Source: a virus. From it: DNA of 28,500 bases. How positions within the stretch are numbered: position 1 is the first letter of the stretch; the number at the start of each line of letters is the position of its first letter. The stretch spans positions 1-28,500 of IMG/VR virus record IMGVR_UViG_3300037070_001829; one strand, written 5' to 3'. This document shows positions 12,463 through 19,534 of the stretch, in pieces. The translations under genes were made by a program, and so were the position numbers. The notes beneath the pieces are model-generated. The model had not been told where the DNA came from and searched no databases. It saw only the letters and a list, made by a program, of their open reading frames with translations.

Positions 12463-12487
12463 CCCCCGGAGCACGATGCTCCGGGGG
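12463..12487. terminator. Strong hairpin between convergent genes
   Basis: A perfect 11-bp stem (CCCCCGGAGCA / TGCTCCGGGGG) with a CGA loop lies between the secreted-protein gene and the DUF932-like gene. Leftward reading is followed by TTCTTGCTTTC, rightward reading has no T-run. Probable terminator for the DUF932-like gene and weaker for the other strand. Confidence 0.65.
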
Positions 12488-12523
12488 CGCTGCCGTCTGT
12501 CCGGGTAAGTGGTCAGCCGACAG

Positions 12524-13624
12524 CTAGGCCGCTCGCGCGATCTGCTTCCACTGGTTCGCCTGCAACTCGATCACCTGCGCTCCGATCCGCTCCAGATCGC
12601 TGGCGCGGTCGTAGTCCTCGACGTTCGCAGATGCCGCTGTGATGGCGTTGTAGAGGCCGAACCGGGAGAGGTCACCGCCGCTCGCCAGTTCCTTCAGCAC
12701 CGACTTGCCCTCGACCTCGCTAAGGCCGAAGGTCTTGGCAGCCATGTTGACCACCTTGACCAGATCGTCGCTTTCGATCTTGTCCGCTTGCGTTCCCTCG
12801 ACCTTGCAGGCGAGAGCATCGAACTGCACCCGGTCGAAGGCCGCGCGCGTCACGTCCACAAGCTGCGCCATGGTGGCGACCTGTGTCTTGCGCTTGGTTT
12901 CGTCCGTGAGCATCGTGTAGTGCGCTTCACCGACCAGTTCGTGGCGGGCACCGACGTGGTACTTGCGCACGCTGCGTTCGTTGAAGGTTGCGAGGTTCGA
13001 GCAGAAGCTGTCGAACAGGCCGGTGAGCACGTTCGCGCCGCCATAACCGACTTCGCTGTCGCTGATGGTGATCGCGGGCGACAGGCAGCGCACGATGTTG
13101 TGCTTGCCGTCGCCGAACTTTCCGCCGATGGCGGCCAGTTCACGGGTGACCTTCTTGTCCACGCACTTGATGTACATGCGCGTGTCGGTCACTTGGCAGG
13201 ACATGACATCCACGTCGATGGCGAGCAGCACCGGCAGCAAGCTGGCTGCGATGTCCTCGTATTCCATGTCCGTGCGGAATTTGTCCGAGCGCACGCAGCG
13301 AAGGTCGCCGTCCTGCGTTCGGAACAGTTGCTTGGTCGCCTGCTTCCGCCAGATCGTGTTGACGGTATCGCAGAGGACCGGCTGATAGTCCGGGTCCTCC
13401 AGCATGCGGTCGTAGAACTGCTTTGGTATCTTCGCGACTTCGGCGATCTGGGCGTGCCCGATCTTGTTGATGCCGAACTCCATGTCGCCGACCCCGACCG
13501 TCGGCGCTCCCGCGTGCGGGACCATTTCGACGTTCTTGGTGTTGGCGATGAAGTCTTTTTTTGTCTCGGCGCGGCGGGCGATTTCAGCCGCGAATTCTTG
13601 GATCGAGTGTATTCCCGATTTCAT
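12524..13624 (-). CDS. DUF932-like phage/plasmid protein
   Basis: A 366-aa protein with CAGGAGC 7 nt before ATG 13624. The order of segments, NVEMVPHAGAPTVGVGDMEF, then GHAQIAEVAKIPKQFYDRML, later LRCVRSDKFRTDMEYEDIAA and the central VTDTRMYIKCVDKKVTREL with SDSEVGYGGANVLTGLFDSF, resembles DUF932 proteins found on phages and plasmids. Those begin with a target-like N-terminus, have an RxxLS-type central step and a beta core with a (S)E-G motif. Their function is undefined; a link to replication or recombination is suspected. It stands alone, transcribed from promoter P3 with an 86-nt leader and ended by the 12463 hairpin, which suggests separate, strong early expression. Confidence 0.6.
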   Translation of the reverse strand: MKSGIHSIQEFAAEIARRAETKKDFIANTKNVEMVPHAGAPTVGVGDMEFGINKIGHAQIAEVAKIPKQFYDRMLEDPDYQPVLCDTVNTIWRKQATKQLFRTQDGDLRCVRSDKFRTDMEYEDIAASLLPVLLAIDVDVMSCQVTDTRMYIKCVDKKVTRELAAIGGKFGDGKHNIVRCLSPAITISDSEVGYGGANVLTGLFDSFCSNLATFNERSVRKYHVGARHELVGEAHYTMLTDETKRKTQVATMAQLVDVTRAAFDRVQFDALACKVEGTQADKIESDDLVKVVNMAAKTFGLSEVEGKSVLKELASGGDLSRFGLYNAITAASANVEDYDRASDLERIGAQVIELQANQWKQIARAA

Positions 13625-13716
13625 GCTTTGCTCCTGTGGACCCGAGGGTCCGGTTTCGGCTTGTCTCTGGACCACTCCCTCCAGCCTGAAGGGCACAATC
13701 CGACTTGCCTAAACGA

Positions 13717-13753
13717 ATTATAAACAGGGCAAAAACCTTTTGCAAGGGGCTTA
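13717..13753 (-). promoter_or_regulatory. Promoter P3 (TWAGCCYY box, TTGCAA-N17-TATAAT)
   Basis: Leftward strand: TAAGCCCC abutting -35 TTGCAA (13745-13740), a 17-nt spacer, and a perfect -10 TATAAT (13722-13717). It drives the DUF932-like gene. The 15-nt element at 13739-13753 is the third copy of the TTAGC-AAGRG-GCTWA-like sequence. Confidence 0.8.
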
Positions 13754-13764
13754 GGTCAAAGGCC

Positions 13765-13792
13765 TTGCTTTTCTATGCCACCAGCGTACTAT
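13765..13792 (+). promoter_or_regulatory. Promoter for the recombination operon
   Basis: TTGCTT, 16 nt, TACTAT on the rightward strand, with a predicted start near 13799, 20 nt before the ATG at 13819. It is back-to-back with P3, so a regulator bound at the shared element could control both. It lacks the TWAGCCYY box. Confidence 0.55.
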
Positions 13793-13818
13793 ATAGGCAT
13801 CGAAAAGAAAGGGCTGAA

Positions 13819-14028
13819 ATGAACGTCACCAGCATCGAATTGCGCGACCTGCCCGGTTCGCCGGGCTACGTCGGCGTCCAGATTAGTGCGCCAACGTCCG
13901 CCGAGGCGCAGGCCGCCATCACCCGCATGATGAACAACGTCGAAAGGACCGGAGGCATCGCGGAATTCCGCAATCCGGCCCGCTTCGGCGAGGTCTGGAT
14001 GTCGTGCGGCTACATCAAGCAGGACTAG
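13819..14028 (+). CDS. Hypothetical 69-aa protein
   Basis: ATG 13819 with AAAGGG about 7 nt upstream, first gene of the rightward recombination operon. The sequence has an alternating beta/alpha pattern: VTSIELRDLPGSPGYVGVQI, then SAEAQAAITRMMNNVERTGG and FRNPARFGEVWMSCGYIKQD. No family recognised. A longer frame upstream runs into the promoter and is rejected. Confidence 0.7.
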   Translation: MNVTSIELRDLPGSPGYVGVQISAPTSAEAQAAITRMMNNVERTGGIAEFRNPARFGEVWMSCGYIKQD

Positions 14029-14047
14029 GTTTCAACAGGAGGGGCTG

Positions 14048-14875
14048 ATGGCGAATACGAAGAAGCGGAGCAGCGTCAAGGCCGTGCTGCGCGAAGCGGG
14101 CACGGCGCTGACCGAGCGCGGAAAAGTTCGAGTTGCCGGGATGGTGATACCGGCACCGCCAATGATGATGACCGACGAGCAGGCCTTCATCGCTCTGATC
14201 GACCGGGCCGCGCGCGACCCGAAATTCGACAGCGACAAGTTCAAGATGCTGATGGACGCTCGCGCCAAGGAACGCGCCGAGCGCGCGTCAGCCGAGTACT
14301 CGCTGTCCATGTCGGAGGTGCAGGAGAAGCTGGAGCCGGTGCGGCGCGACTGCGAGAACCGGCAAACGCGGTCGCGCTACGCCAGCTACGAGGCGCTCGA
14401 CCGCGCCATCAGGCCGACCTACACGGCTCACGGCTTCGCGCTGTCGTTCTCGACCGAGGGTATTTCGGTCACCGACACCATGCGCGTCACCTGCCGGGTA
14501 CTGCACCGCGCCGGTCACACCGAGCACCACCAGATCGACATTCCCATCGTGACCAAAGGCCCGCAGGGCAAGGACGTGATGACCGCAACGCACGCCGCGA
14601 TGTCAGCCAAGACCTACGGCATGCGCGGGCTGCTCACCATGATCTTCAACGTCGCCCTCACCGATGACGATGGCAACGGTGCCGGGAGCGGCGGGCCGGT
14701 TTCCGACGAGCAGCTTTGGACGCTGGGTGAGTGGATCAAGAAAACAAACGCCAATGTCGCCGACTTCTGCGACTACATGGGCGTGGACGCGCTGGTCAAC
14801 CTGCCAGCCAAAAAGTTCGGCGAGGCCAAGGCCGCGCTGGAACTGAAGGCAAAACAACAGGGGGTGACGCTATGA
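14048..14875 (+). CDS. ERF-family single-strand annealing protein
   Basis: A 275-aa recombinase. After a basic N-terminus and a coiled segment (AKERAERASAEYSLSMSEVQ), residues 105-215 hold the ERF core: TRSRYASYEALDRAIRPTYT, HGFALSFST, VTCRVLHRAGHTEHHQIDIP, and GKDVMTATHAAMSAKTYGMR followed by GLLTMIF. The C-terminus is a small helical domain. ERF proteins anneal complementary single strands and act with an exonuclease, as in phage P22. The partner exonuclease is the next gene, overlapping as ATGA. AGGAGGGG precedes the start. Confidence 0.88.
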   Translation: MANTKKRSSVKAVLREAGTALTERGKVRVAGMVIPAPPMMMTDEQAFIALIDRAARDPKFDSDKFKMLMDARAKERAERASAEYSLSMSEVQEKLEPVRRDCENRQTRSRYASYEALDRAIRPTYTAHGFALSFSTEGISVTDTMRVTCRVLHRAGHTEHHQIDIPIVTKGPQGKDVMTATHAAMSAKTYGMRGLLTMIFNVALTDDDGNGAGSGGPVSDEQLWTLGEWIKKTNANVADFCDYMGVDALVNLPAKKFGEAKAALELKAKQQGVTL

Positions 14876-15528
14876 GCAGTCAGGCAGCGACAGCATTCGT
14901 CCAGCAGCCAGCGATCATCGAACAAGGTTCGCCTGAATGGTTCGCGTTGCGTTGCGGCAAGGTGACGGCGTCCCGCATTTCGGACCTGATGGCGAAGGCG
15001 CGCACGCCCGGCAAGGGTGTGCGCGCCAATTACATGGCGCAGATCATGCTGGAGCGCATGACCGGCGTCCCCGGCAAGACCTACCAGAACGCCACCATGG
15101 AGGAAGGCAACCAGTGGGAGCCGAAGGCCCGCGCCGCCTACATTTTTATGACCGGCTTCTCGGTCAGCAAGGTCGCGTTCGTTGATCACCCGGACGTTCC
15201 CAAGTCGGGCTGCTCGCCGGACGGGTTTGTATCAACGGACGGCCTGCTCGAAATTAAGTGCCCGTTCGCGAACACGCATTTCACCACGCTGACCGACGGC
15301 GAGGTCCCCGACGAGTACATGAAGCAGATGCAATGGGCGCTCGCCTGCACCGGGCGGGCATGGTGCGACTACGTCAGCTACAATGACGACATGCCAGAGA
15401 ACATGAAGCTGTTCATCAAGCGGGTGCCTCGCTCGAACCAGATGATCGGCGAACTGACCGACGCGGTGCGCTCGTTCCAGACCGAGGTCGATCTGCGCCT
15501 GTCGGTGCTGCGGGAGAAGTTCCCGTGA
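14872..15528 (+). CDS. YqaJ/lambda-type recombination exonuclease
   Basis: A 218-aa protein; ATG 14872 overlaps the ERF stop as ATGA. Conserved parts are SPEWFALRCGKVTASRISDL (residues 20-39), the EEGNQWEPKAR helix (78-88), GCSPDGFV (D117) and LLEIKCP (E127, K129), which together are the PD-(D/E)XK nuclease site of YqaJ/lambda exonuclease proteins. It should degrade one strand from double-strand ends to feed the ERF protein. Together the two form a Red-like recombination module, useful for repair, concatemer formation or circularisation. Confidence 0.9.
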   Translation: MSSQAATAFVQQPAIIEQGSPEWFALRCGKVTASRISDLMAKARTPGKGVRANYMAQIMLERMTGVPGKTYQNATMEEGNQWEPKARAAYIFMTGFSVSKVAFVDHPDVPKSGCSPDGFVSTDGLLEIKCPFANTHFTTLTDGEVPDEYMKQMQWALACTGRAWCDYVSYNDDMPENMKLFIKRVPRSNQMIGELTDAVRSFQTEVDLRLSVLREKFP

Positions 15529-15998
15529 CCACACCCACGCAAGCGCAGATCGAGGCGGCAGAGAATACAGACCGCGAGTTATGGCGTGAACGCGAGGATG
15601 ACTACTACGCCGACAGTATCCATGTCACCAAAGACGGCGGCATAGGAATGAATGTCGGTGGCAGCGTCATCGTCATGCCCGTTCGTAAATGGCACGCCCT
15701 CGCCGCCGCGCAGGTTGGGGGCGGCATAGGATCGTTTCCAGAAGATGACCCGCGTCCCGGCGCGTTTCACGCCGCGCAGGTTGGGGAGCCACTCGACAAC
15801 AGCCACATGATTGATGCGCTGATAGATGAGCGTGTGCGAGCATACGATGAAGGAGTAGCCGCCACCATCGAACGCTGCGCTCAGGTGGCGGAGACTTACG
15901 ATATGGATGGTGGCCTCAAAGATGGACTACCGAAGGGGTGGGAAGGCTGTCGCCGCATGATCGCCACCGCCATTCGCAAGCTGAAGGACGAGGCATGA
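15525..15998 (+). CDS. Hypothetical 157-aa protein (GTG start)
   Basis: GTG 15525 overlaps the exonuclease stop as GTGA. The middle has two AAQVG segments (about residues 62 and 84) encoded by an identical 17-nt DNA repeat, surrounded by Gly/Pro-rich sequence. The end is helical: MIDALIDERVRAYDEGVAAT, then GWEGCRRMIATAIRKLKDEA. That C-terminal pattern occurs in many small phage proteins of unknown role. Its stop overlaps the next ATG as ATGA. Confidence 0.7.
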   Translation: MTTPTQAQIEAAENTDRELWREREDDYYADSIHVTKDGGIGMNVGGSVIVMPVRKWHALAAAQVGGGIGSFPEDDPRPGAFHAAQVGEPLDNSHMIDALIDERVRAYDEGVAATIERCAQVAETYDMDGGLKDGLPKGWEGCRRMIATAIRKLKDEA

Positions 15999-16453
15999 TC
16001 GACAAGGGCCTGTTCACCATCACCCCGCACGGCTTCGAGCCGCACGACGAGCGGGCGCACACCCTGCATCAGAGGCTGCTGGCGCAGGACGTGACCCGCC
16101 ACGAGGGCAAGCCGGTGTTCATGTCGGTGCGCACCGCGCGTAATCCCGAGTTCTCGGCGCTGGCGCATGTCGTGTTCAGCAAGCTGGCGGACGGCCTCGG
16201 CGTGCCGATGGACGCGATCAAGAACTACCTGAAGGAACAGACCGGGCGCTTCGATCTGGTCAAGATGCCCGATGGCAGCTTCATCAAGCTGCGCAAGTCT
16301 GTCAGGTTCTCCGCCATGAGCGAGGAACAGTTCCGCGCCTTCTGGGACGAGGCCCTGCCGATCATCTTCGAGCGGCTGCTGGGCAAGGTGAAGTCGGTAG
16401 AGTATCGGGACATAGTGGACATTCTCGATGGCAAACGCAGCCCTCGCTCGTGA
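15995..16453 (+). CDS. DUF1367-like phage protein
   Basis: A 152-aa protein, ATG 15995 (ATGA overlap). MSVRTARNPEFSALAHVVFS and LADGLGVPMDAIKNYLKEQT are followed by KLRKSVRFSAMSEEQFRAFW and DEALPIIFERLL. The sequence of an RN-x(F/H) helix, a basic S(v/i)xFs-x-M step and an F..f...a C-terminal helix resembles DUF1367 proteins found in the nin-like regions of lambdoid phages. No molecular function is established for these. It sits in the recombination operon and overlaps the next gene by 26 nt. Confidence 0.55.
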   Translation: MIDKGLFTITPHGFEPHDERAHTLHQRLLAQDVTRHEGKPVFMSVRTARNPEFSALAHVVFSKLADGLGVPMDAIKNYLKEQTGRFDLVKMPDGSFIKLRKSVRFSAMSEEQFRAFWDEALPIIFERLLGKVKSVEYRDIVDILDGKRSPRS

Positions 16454-16607
16454 GGCTCTGATCAGACTGCTGGCGCTGCCGAACCTCAGCAAGGAGGCGC
16501 GCTACTATGCGCAGGTGGCGATTAGTCACCTGTACCTGACCGACCCTAACATCATCCACCCCGGCAGCCCTGACGCACCGGGGCCGTTCCCCGAGGAAGG
16601 CCCATGA
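16428..16607 (+). CDS. Hypothetical 59-aa protein
   Basis: ATG 16428 inside the end of the DUF1367-like gene; TGA 16605-16607 overlaps the next ATG as ATGA. The peptide is helical (NAALAREALIRLLALPNLSK, then ARYYAQVAISHLYL) with a Pro/Gly-rich end. The interlocked gene ends support it. No family recognised. Confidence 0.62.
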   Translation: MANAALAREALIRLLALPNLSKEARYYAQVAISHLYLTDPNIIHPGSPDAPGPFPEEGP

Positions 16608-16945
16608 GGCTCGAATTCACCAAGGCCACCAAGCGGGCGATCCACGTCCGCAGCGCGGGCCGCTGCGAGTGCTGGCGCTGCCCCGGCCTCGTGCCGTGCG
16701 GGCAGCGCCTCGGCTTTCCGAGGTTCTACGAGCACATCATCCAGTGCGAGGTAGGCGGCGACAATTCCATCGAGAACGGGGCGGTGCTAAACCTGACCTG
16801 CTGGAGAGCCAAGACCGCCAAACAGGACCTGCCGATCATCGCCAAGGTGAAGCGTGTTCGCGACCGTCATTGCGGCATTGTTACACGCCGCCGTCGTATC
16901 ATGGGCTGGAAGCGGTTCGACGGCACGCCCGTCAGGAGAACCTAA
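16604..16945 (+). CDS. HNH-like protein with degenerate active site
   Basis: A 113-aa protein laid out as a small phage HNH endonuclease: RAIHVRSAGRCECWRCPG (zinc-type cysteines C21, C23, C26), FYEHIIQCEVGGDNSIEN (E43-H44 and N58) and VLNLTCWRAKTAKQD. In active members the last segment reads L-C-x-x-C-H-x-x-K-T; here N63 replaces the first Cys and W67 replaces the His, while C66, K70 and T71 remain. Nuclease activity may be lost, leaving a DNA-binding role, or a variant metal site may be used. The start overlaps the 59-aa gene and the stop overlaps the next start as TAATG. Confidence 0.72.
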   Translation: MRLEFTKATKRAIHVRSAGRCECWRCPGLVPCGQRLGFPRFYEHIIQCEVGGDNSIENGAVLNLTCWRAKTAKQDLPIIAKVKRVRDRHCGIVTRRRRIMGWKRFDGTPVRRT

Positions 16946-17124
16946 TGCCTGTACCGATCTGGCTCGCACCGTATGCCCCGAACCACGATGCCGCCCGCGC
17001 TGCCCTGCTGACCCCGGAGGTGCCGCTGTTCGACGGCCTCTGGAGCCGGGCCTGCGGTGACGCGCAGCCCGCACTATCGAAGCGCGAGCAGGATAAATTG
17101 ATTTCAATGCTGGGGGGACCATGA
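16945..17124 (+). CDS. Hypothetical 59-aa protein
   Basis: ATG 16945 overlaps the HNH stop (TAATG), and its TGA overlaps the next ATG as ATGA. The peptide starts MPVPIWLAPYAPNHDAARAA and ends LSKREQDKLISMLGGP, with a possible helix at the end. No family recognised. The open frame extends upstream but that part is shadowed by the HNH gene. Confidence 0.6.
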   Translation: MPVPIWLAPYAPNHDAARAALLTPEVPLFDGLWSRACGDAQPALSKREQDKLISMLGGP

Positions 17125-17510
17125 TGCAAAACGGCGGCGACAATCTGCACCAGACTGCGGCCAAGGGCGTTGAGGCGATCAACATGCTCGTCGGCGAGCG
17201 TGATGACCTGATGACAAAGAACGACCGGATGGAGCGCGACATCGCGCTGATGCGCGAGAAGATCGCCCAGCTTGAAGGCCGCCTCAACGTCGCTTCCGCC
17301 GAGCGCGACCACTACATGCGCTACTGCGTCGAACTCACCACGAACCTGAACAACATCCAGAGCATGATCAACAGCGCCATCGAGGCCGCCAAGCATGCCG
17401 CCTTCAAGCCGACCCACGTCACCCGGCCCGAACGCGAGGACCCGGTGTCGGAGGAAGATGCCAAGGCCATCGAAAATCTGATCCAGCGGCTGCCGCAGAG
17501 CCAGAATTAA
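17121..17510 (+). CDS. Coiled-coil hypothetical protein
   Basis: A 129-aa protein; ATGATG at 17121 follows a G-rich ribosome site. Residues 12-65 form a long heptad-bearing helix (KGVEAINMLVGERDDLMTKN, MERDIALMREKIAQLEGRL), then HYMRYCVELTTNLNNIQSMI and a C-terminal charged tail with a short helix. Probably an oligomeric accessory protein; the family is unknown. It is the last gene of the tightly coupled series before an AT-rich intergenic region. Confidence 0.7.
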   Translation: MMQNGGDNLHQTAAKGVEAINMLVGERDDLMTKNDRMERDIALMREKIAQLEGRLNVASAERDHYMRYCVELTTNLNNIQSMINSAIEAAKHAAFKPTHVTRPEREDPVSEEDAKAIENLIQRLPQSQN

Positions 17511-17674
17511 GGCAGCCCCAAAAATTTATTTTCGCCAATGATTGCGGTGCGGTTCTCCTGCTAACCCATTGATCAATTCCAAATTCGCTCAAAGCTAAAA
17601 TTCTCTGCCACAATTATATGCTAACATACTTCTGTTAGAGCGAATTGGCTGTTTAACATCGTAAAGGAGGACCC
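17511..17674. promoter_or_regulatory. AT-rich intergenic region with inverted repeats
   Basis: No gene is seen. The region is clearly richer in A and T than its surroundings. It holds two TGCTAAC words (17559 and 17619), an inverted repeat CTAAC-N8-GTTAG (17621-17638), a 10-nt palindrome ATTGATCAAT (17568-17577), and near-complementary words AAATTCGCTC and GAGCGAATT about 47 nt apart. A weak promoter (TTCTGT-N18-TAACAT) could start the 131-aa gene. It may be an operator or a replication-related site. Confidence 0.45.
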
Positions 17675-18070
17675 ATGCAGTTAAGCCTGCAAGAAGTCGA
17701 ACTGCGTTTGAAGCGGTGGCACACCCGGCTCACCAGAGCCAGCAACGAGGTGGCCAAGCTGGAGAAGAAGCGGCGGCGGATGGTGTCGATGACGCTGGCC
17801 GACCGCCCTCGCGAGCACACCAAGGTGCGCCTCGCCAGCGGCGAGGTGGTTGGCGTCAAGACCGACACCACTATGGACGCCCTGTTCGCTGCGCCATCGC
17901 TGCCGGAAAAGTTCGACGCCGAGGACGCCTTTAGTATCCCGAAAGAACTGAAGGTCACCACGGATGTCGAAAGGCTGCGAGCCGAGCGGCGGAAGAAGGA
18001 GGCCGCCGAACGCAAAAAGATGCCGTTGACGGGCAAGGCCGCCAGTGACTACATCAAGCGCAAGAAGTGA
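17675..18070 (+). CDS. Basic coiled-coil hypothetical protein
   Basis: A 131-aa protein with AAAGGAGG and good spacing. It begins with a helix (LSLQEVELRLKRWHTRLTRA, then EVAKLEKKRRRM), has a short strand segment with HTKVRLASGEVVGVKTDTTM, and ends with a strongly basic helix (AERRKKEAAERKKMPLTGKA) and KRKK. It is likely to bind nucleic acid. It has its own upstream control region and is followed by a strong terminator. Family unknown. Confidence 0.72.
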   Translation: MQLSLQEVELRLKRWHTRLTRASNEVAKLEKKRRRMVSMTLADRPREHTKVRLASGEVVGVKTDTTMDALFAAPSLPEKFDAEDAFSIPKELKVTTDVERLRAERRKKEAAERKKMPLTGKAASDYIKRKK

Positions 18071-18083
18071 CCCCCATCCTGTT

Positions 18084-18110
18084 GCCCCCGCCTCGGCGGG
18101 GGCTTTTTTT
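18084..18110 (+). terminator. Strong Rho-independent terminator
   Basis: A 9-bp perfect stem (GCCCCCGCC / GGCGGGGGC) with a 2-nt apparent loop is followed by seven T residues. It ends the rightward operon 14 nt after the 131-aa gene and lies against the stop of the convergent endolysin gene, shielding the lysis operon. On the leftward strand no T-run follows. Confidence 0.9.
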
Positions 18111-18558
18111 ATTCACCGGGCCAGCGGATCGCCTTGATGCCGGACGCAGCGAACGCGCTCTCCTTGACCATGTCGGATTGATTGCCGCCGAGCAGGATGA
18201 CGTTCGACCCCTGCATGCGCTCGTACAGCGCGACGTGATGGCTCAAGGTGATGATCGCCCCCGGCACCGGCTCGACCAGTTCCTTGCCCCAATCGCTCCA
18301 CGCCTCGGCGTACAGGAAGCGATGCACGTCGTCCTCGCCGTAGACCGGGCGGTAGCCCGCCATCGTGACGAAGAATGCCACCGCCAGCCCGCACCACGCG
18401 ACGCTGTCGCCGGTATAATAGGAACAGTAGGTTTCCATGTCGGGGTAGGCCGCCGCGATGATCTGCGGCGCTCGCATGATCTGCGGGTTGTTGGCGTCAC
18501 CGGGATGTTCCTCGATGCCGATGCAGCGCCGTGCGACTTCGAGCCATGCCGGGATCAT
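18109..18558 (-). CDS. Endolysin (TIGR02594-type, NlpC/P60 or CHAP-like)
   Basis: A 149-aa peptidoglycan hydrolase. PAWLEVARRCIGIEEHPGDA with NNPQIMRAPQ at the start, DSVAWCGLAVAFFVTMAGY (catalytic Cys in AWC), GAIITLSHHVALY (catalytic His) and LLGGNQSDMVKE are the conserved steps of TIGR02594-type proteins. The Cys-His arrangement is of NlpC/P60 or CHAP type, cutting peptide bonds in the wall. No signal peptide is present, so it depends on the holin candidate upstream, whose stop overlaps its ATG as ATGA. It is last in the leftward tail operon. Confidence 0.85.
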   Translation of the reverse strand: MIPAWLEVARRCIGIEEHPGDANNPQIMRAPQIIAAAYPDMETYCSYYTGDSVAWCGLAVAFFVTMAGYRPVYGEDDVHRFLYAEAWSDWGKELVEPVPGAIITLSHHVALYERMQGSNVILLGGNQSDMVKESAFAASGIKAIRWPGE

Positions 18559-18815
18559 TTCAGCACCCACACTGTTGGCGGCTCCAGACTGGTGCGCGGA
18601 GCCTGACGGCAATCGCGAATGTCCCTCACCAGCCCGCTGATCAAATCCATCTGCGCCTTGTTGCGCTCGCTGGCGTTGGCCGCAACCTGCCCGAGGACAT
18701 AGCCCGCGAAGCCGAGGAACCCGATGTTGACGATCAGCAGCGCAATGGCCAGCGGCGTCGAGCGCATGGCCTCGATGGTGCTGACCGCGACCTTGCCGGT
18801 GGTCTTGATCGCCAT
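18555..18815 (-). CDS. Single-pass membrane protein, holin candidate
   Basis: An 86-aa protein with a short basic N-terminus (MAIKTTGKVAVSTIEAMRST), one transmembrane helix (PLAIALLIVNIGFLGFAGYV, residues 21-40) and a soluble C-terminus with an amphipathic segment (QMDLISGLVRDIRDCR). ATGA overlaps on both sides tie it to the tail protein and the endolysin. Place and size suggest a holin; a small inner-membrane spanin is the alternative, although the outer part is short for that. No family match claimed. Confidence 0.6.
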   Translation of the reverse strand: MAIKTTGKVAVSTIEAMRSTPLAIALLIVNIGFLGFAGYVLGQVAANASERNKAQMDLISGLVRDIRDCRQAPRTSLEPPTVWVLK

Positions 18816-19534
18816 CAGGCACCTGCCCTGCGCACCGCGATGGTGCAGGCGGCGTACTGGCCCTGCTCGTTGTAGGTCCAGTCGCCGGGGTTCTCCGCGC
18901 CGGGAGTGAGGATCACCTTGGTGCCAGCGCCACCCGTGACCTGCCTCTTGGTGCTGCCGGAAGTCTGTAGCACCTGATTGATGTAGCCGACGGGAACGCT
19001 CAACGGGTTGTTGTTCATCTGCATGCCATGGGCGGTGATGACCCACGCCCCCGCCGTGGCGGTGGTGATCGCAGGCGTCGGCAAGGTATTAAGGCCGCCG
19101 CCGACCGTGCCGGTCGCGGTCACGACCGTCGCGTCCTCGGGCTGGACACCCTTCACCCCGCGCAGGCAGTAGGCGTAGGCGACGTTGCCGAGGCCGAGCG
19201 CGCCAGCGTTGAAGCTGACCGTGCCGTCGATGCTGCCCGATACGATCTTGCGGTAGACCGCAAGCCTCGTGCCGAACACGCCTTCGACGGTGTTGGCCCC
19301 GACGATGTTGGCCAAAAGCACATAGCCGCTCTGCCCGATGACAATGGCCGGGGCCTCGTTCGACCGGGTGCAGAACGCATAGATCACGTCGTCGTTCTGC
19401 AACAGCGGCAGCGTCAGGGCGACCGCGTTGCCGACCGCGTTGCCGCCGATGACCTGACCCACGAGGGAAATATCCGGGTTAACAATCGCCCCGCCCGATG
19501 ATCGCGTTATCATTCCGGTCAGGCCGGGGAGCAT
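18815..19534 (-). CDS. Tail-associated beta-rich protein, 239 aa
   Basis: ATG 19534 overlaps the upstream stop as ATGA. The protein is Gly/Ala/Thr/Val-rich with repeated short strands: VALTLPLLQNDDVIYAFCTR, APAIVIGQSGYVLLANIVG, GLGNVAYAYCLRGVKGVQ, VVTATGTVGGGLNTLPTPAI and WVITAHGMQMNNN. The pattern of a strand-rich module with alternating YAF/YAY steps is common for proteins beside tail fibres. Probably a virion surface or receptor-side accessory; the exact family is not recognised. Confidence 0.6.
   Translation of the reverse strand: MLPGLTGMITRSSGGAIVNPDISLVGQVIGGNAVGNAVALTLPLLQNDDVIYAFCTRSNEAPAIVIGQSGYVLLANIVGANTVEGVFGTRLAVYRKIVSGSIDGTVSFNAGALGLGNVAYAYCLRGVKGVQPEDATVVTATGTVGGGLNTLPTPAITTATAGAWVITAHGMQMNNNPLSVPVGYINQVLQTSGSTKRQVTGGAGTKVILTPGAENPGDWTYNEQGQYAACTIAVRRAGA

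Noticed and set aside
12509-13723. A 404-codon rightward open frame opposite the DUF932-like gene
   Set aside because: The leftward reading has a ribosome site, a TATAAT promoter and family-like sequence. The rightward product is composition-driven and has no start signals.
18414-18419. Isolated TATAAT within the endolysin gene
   Set aside because: No -35-like hexamer at 16-18 nt and no TWAGCCYY box; explained by Tyr codons on the coding strand.
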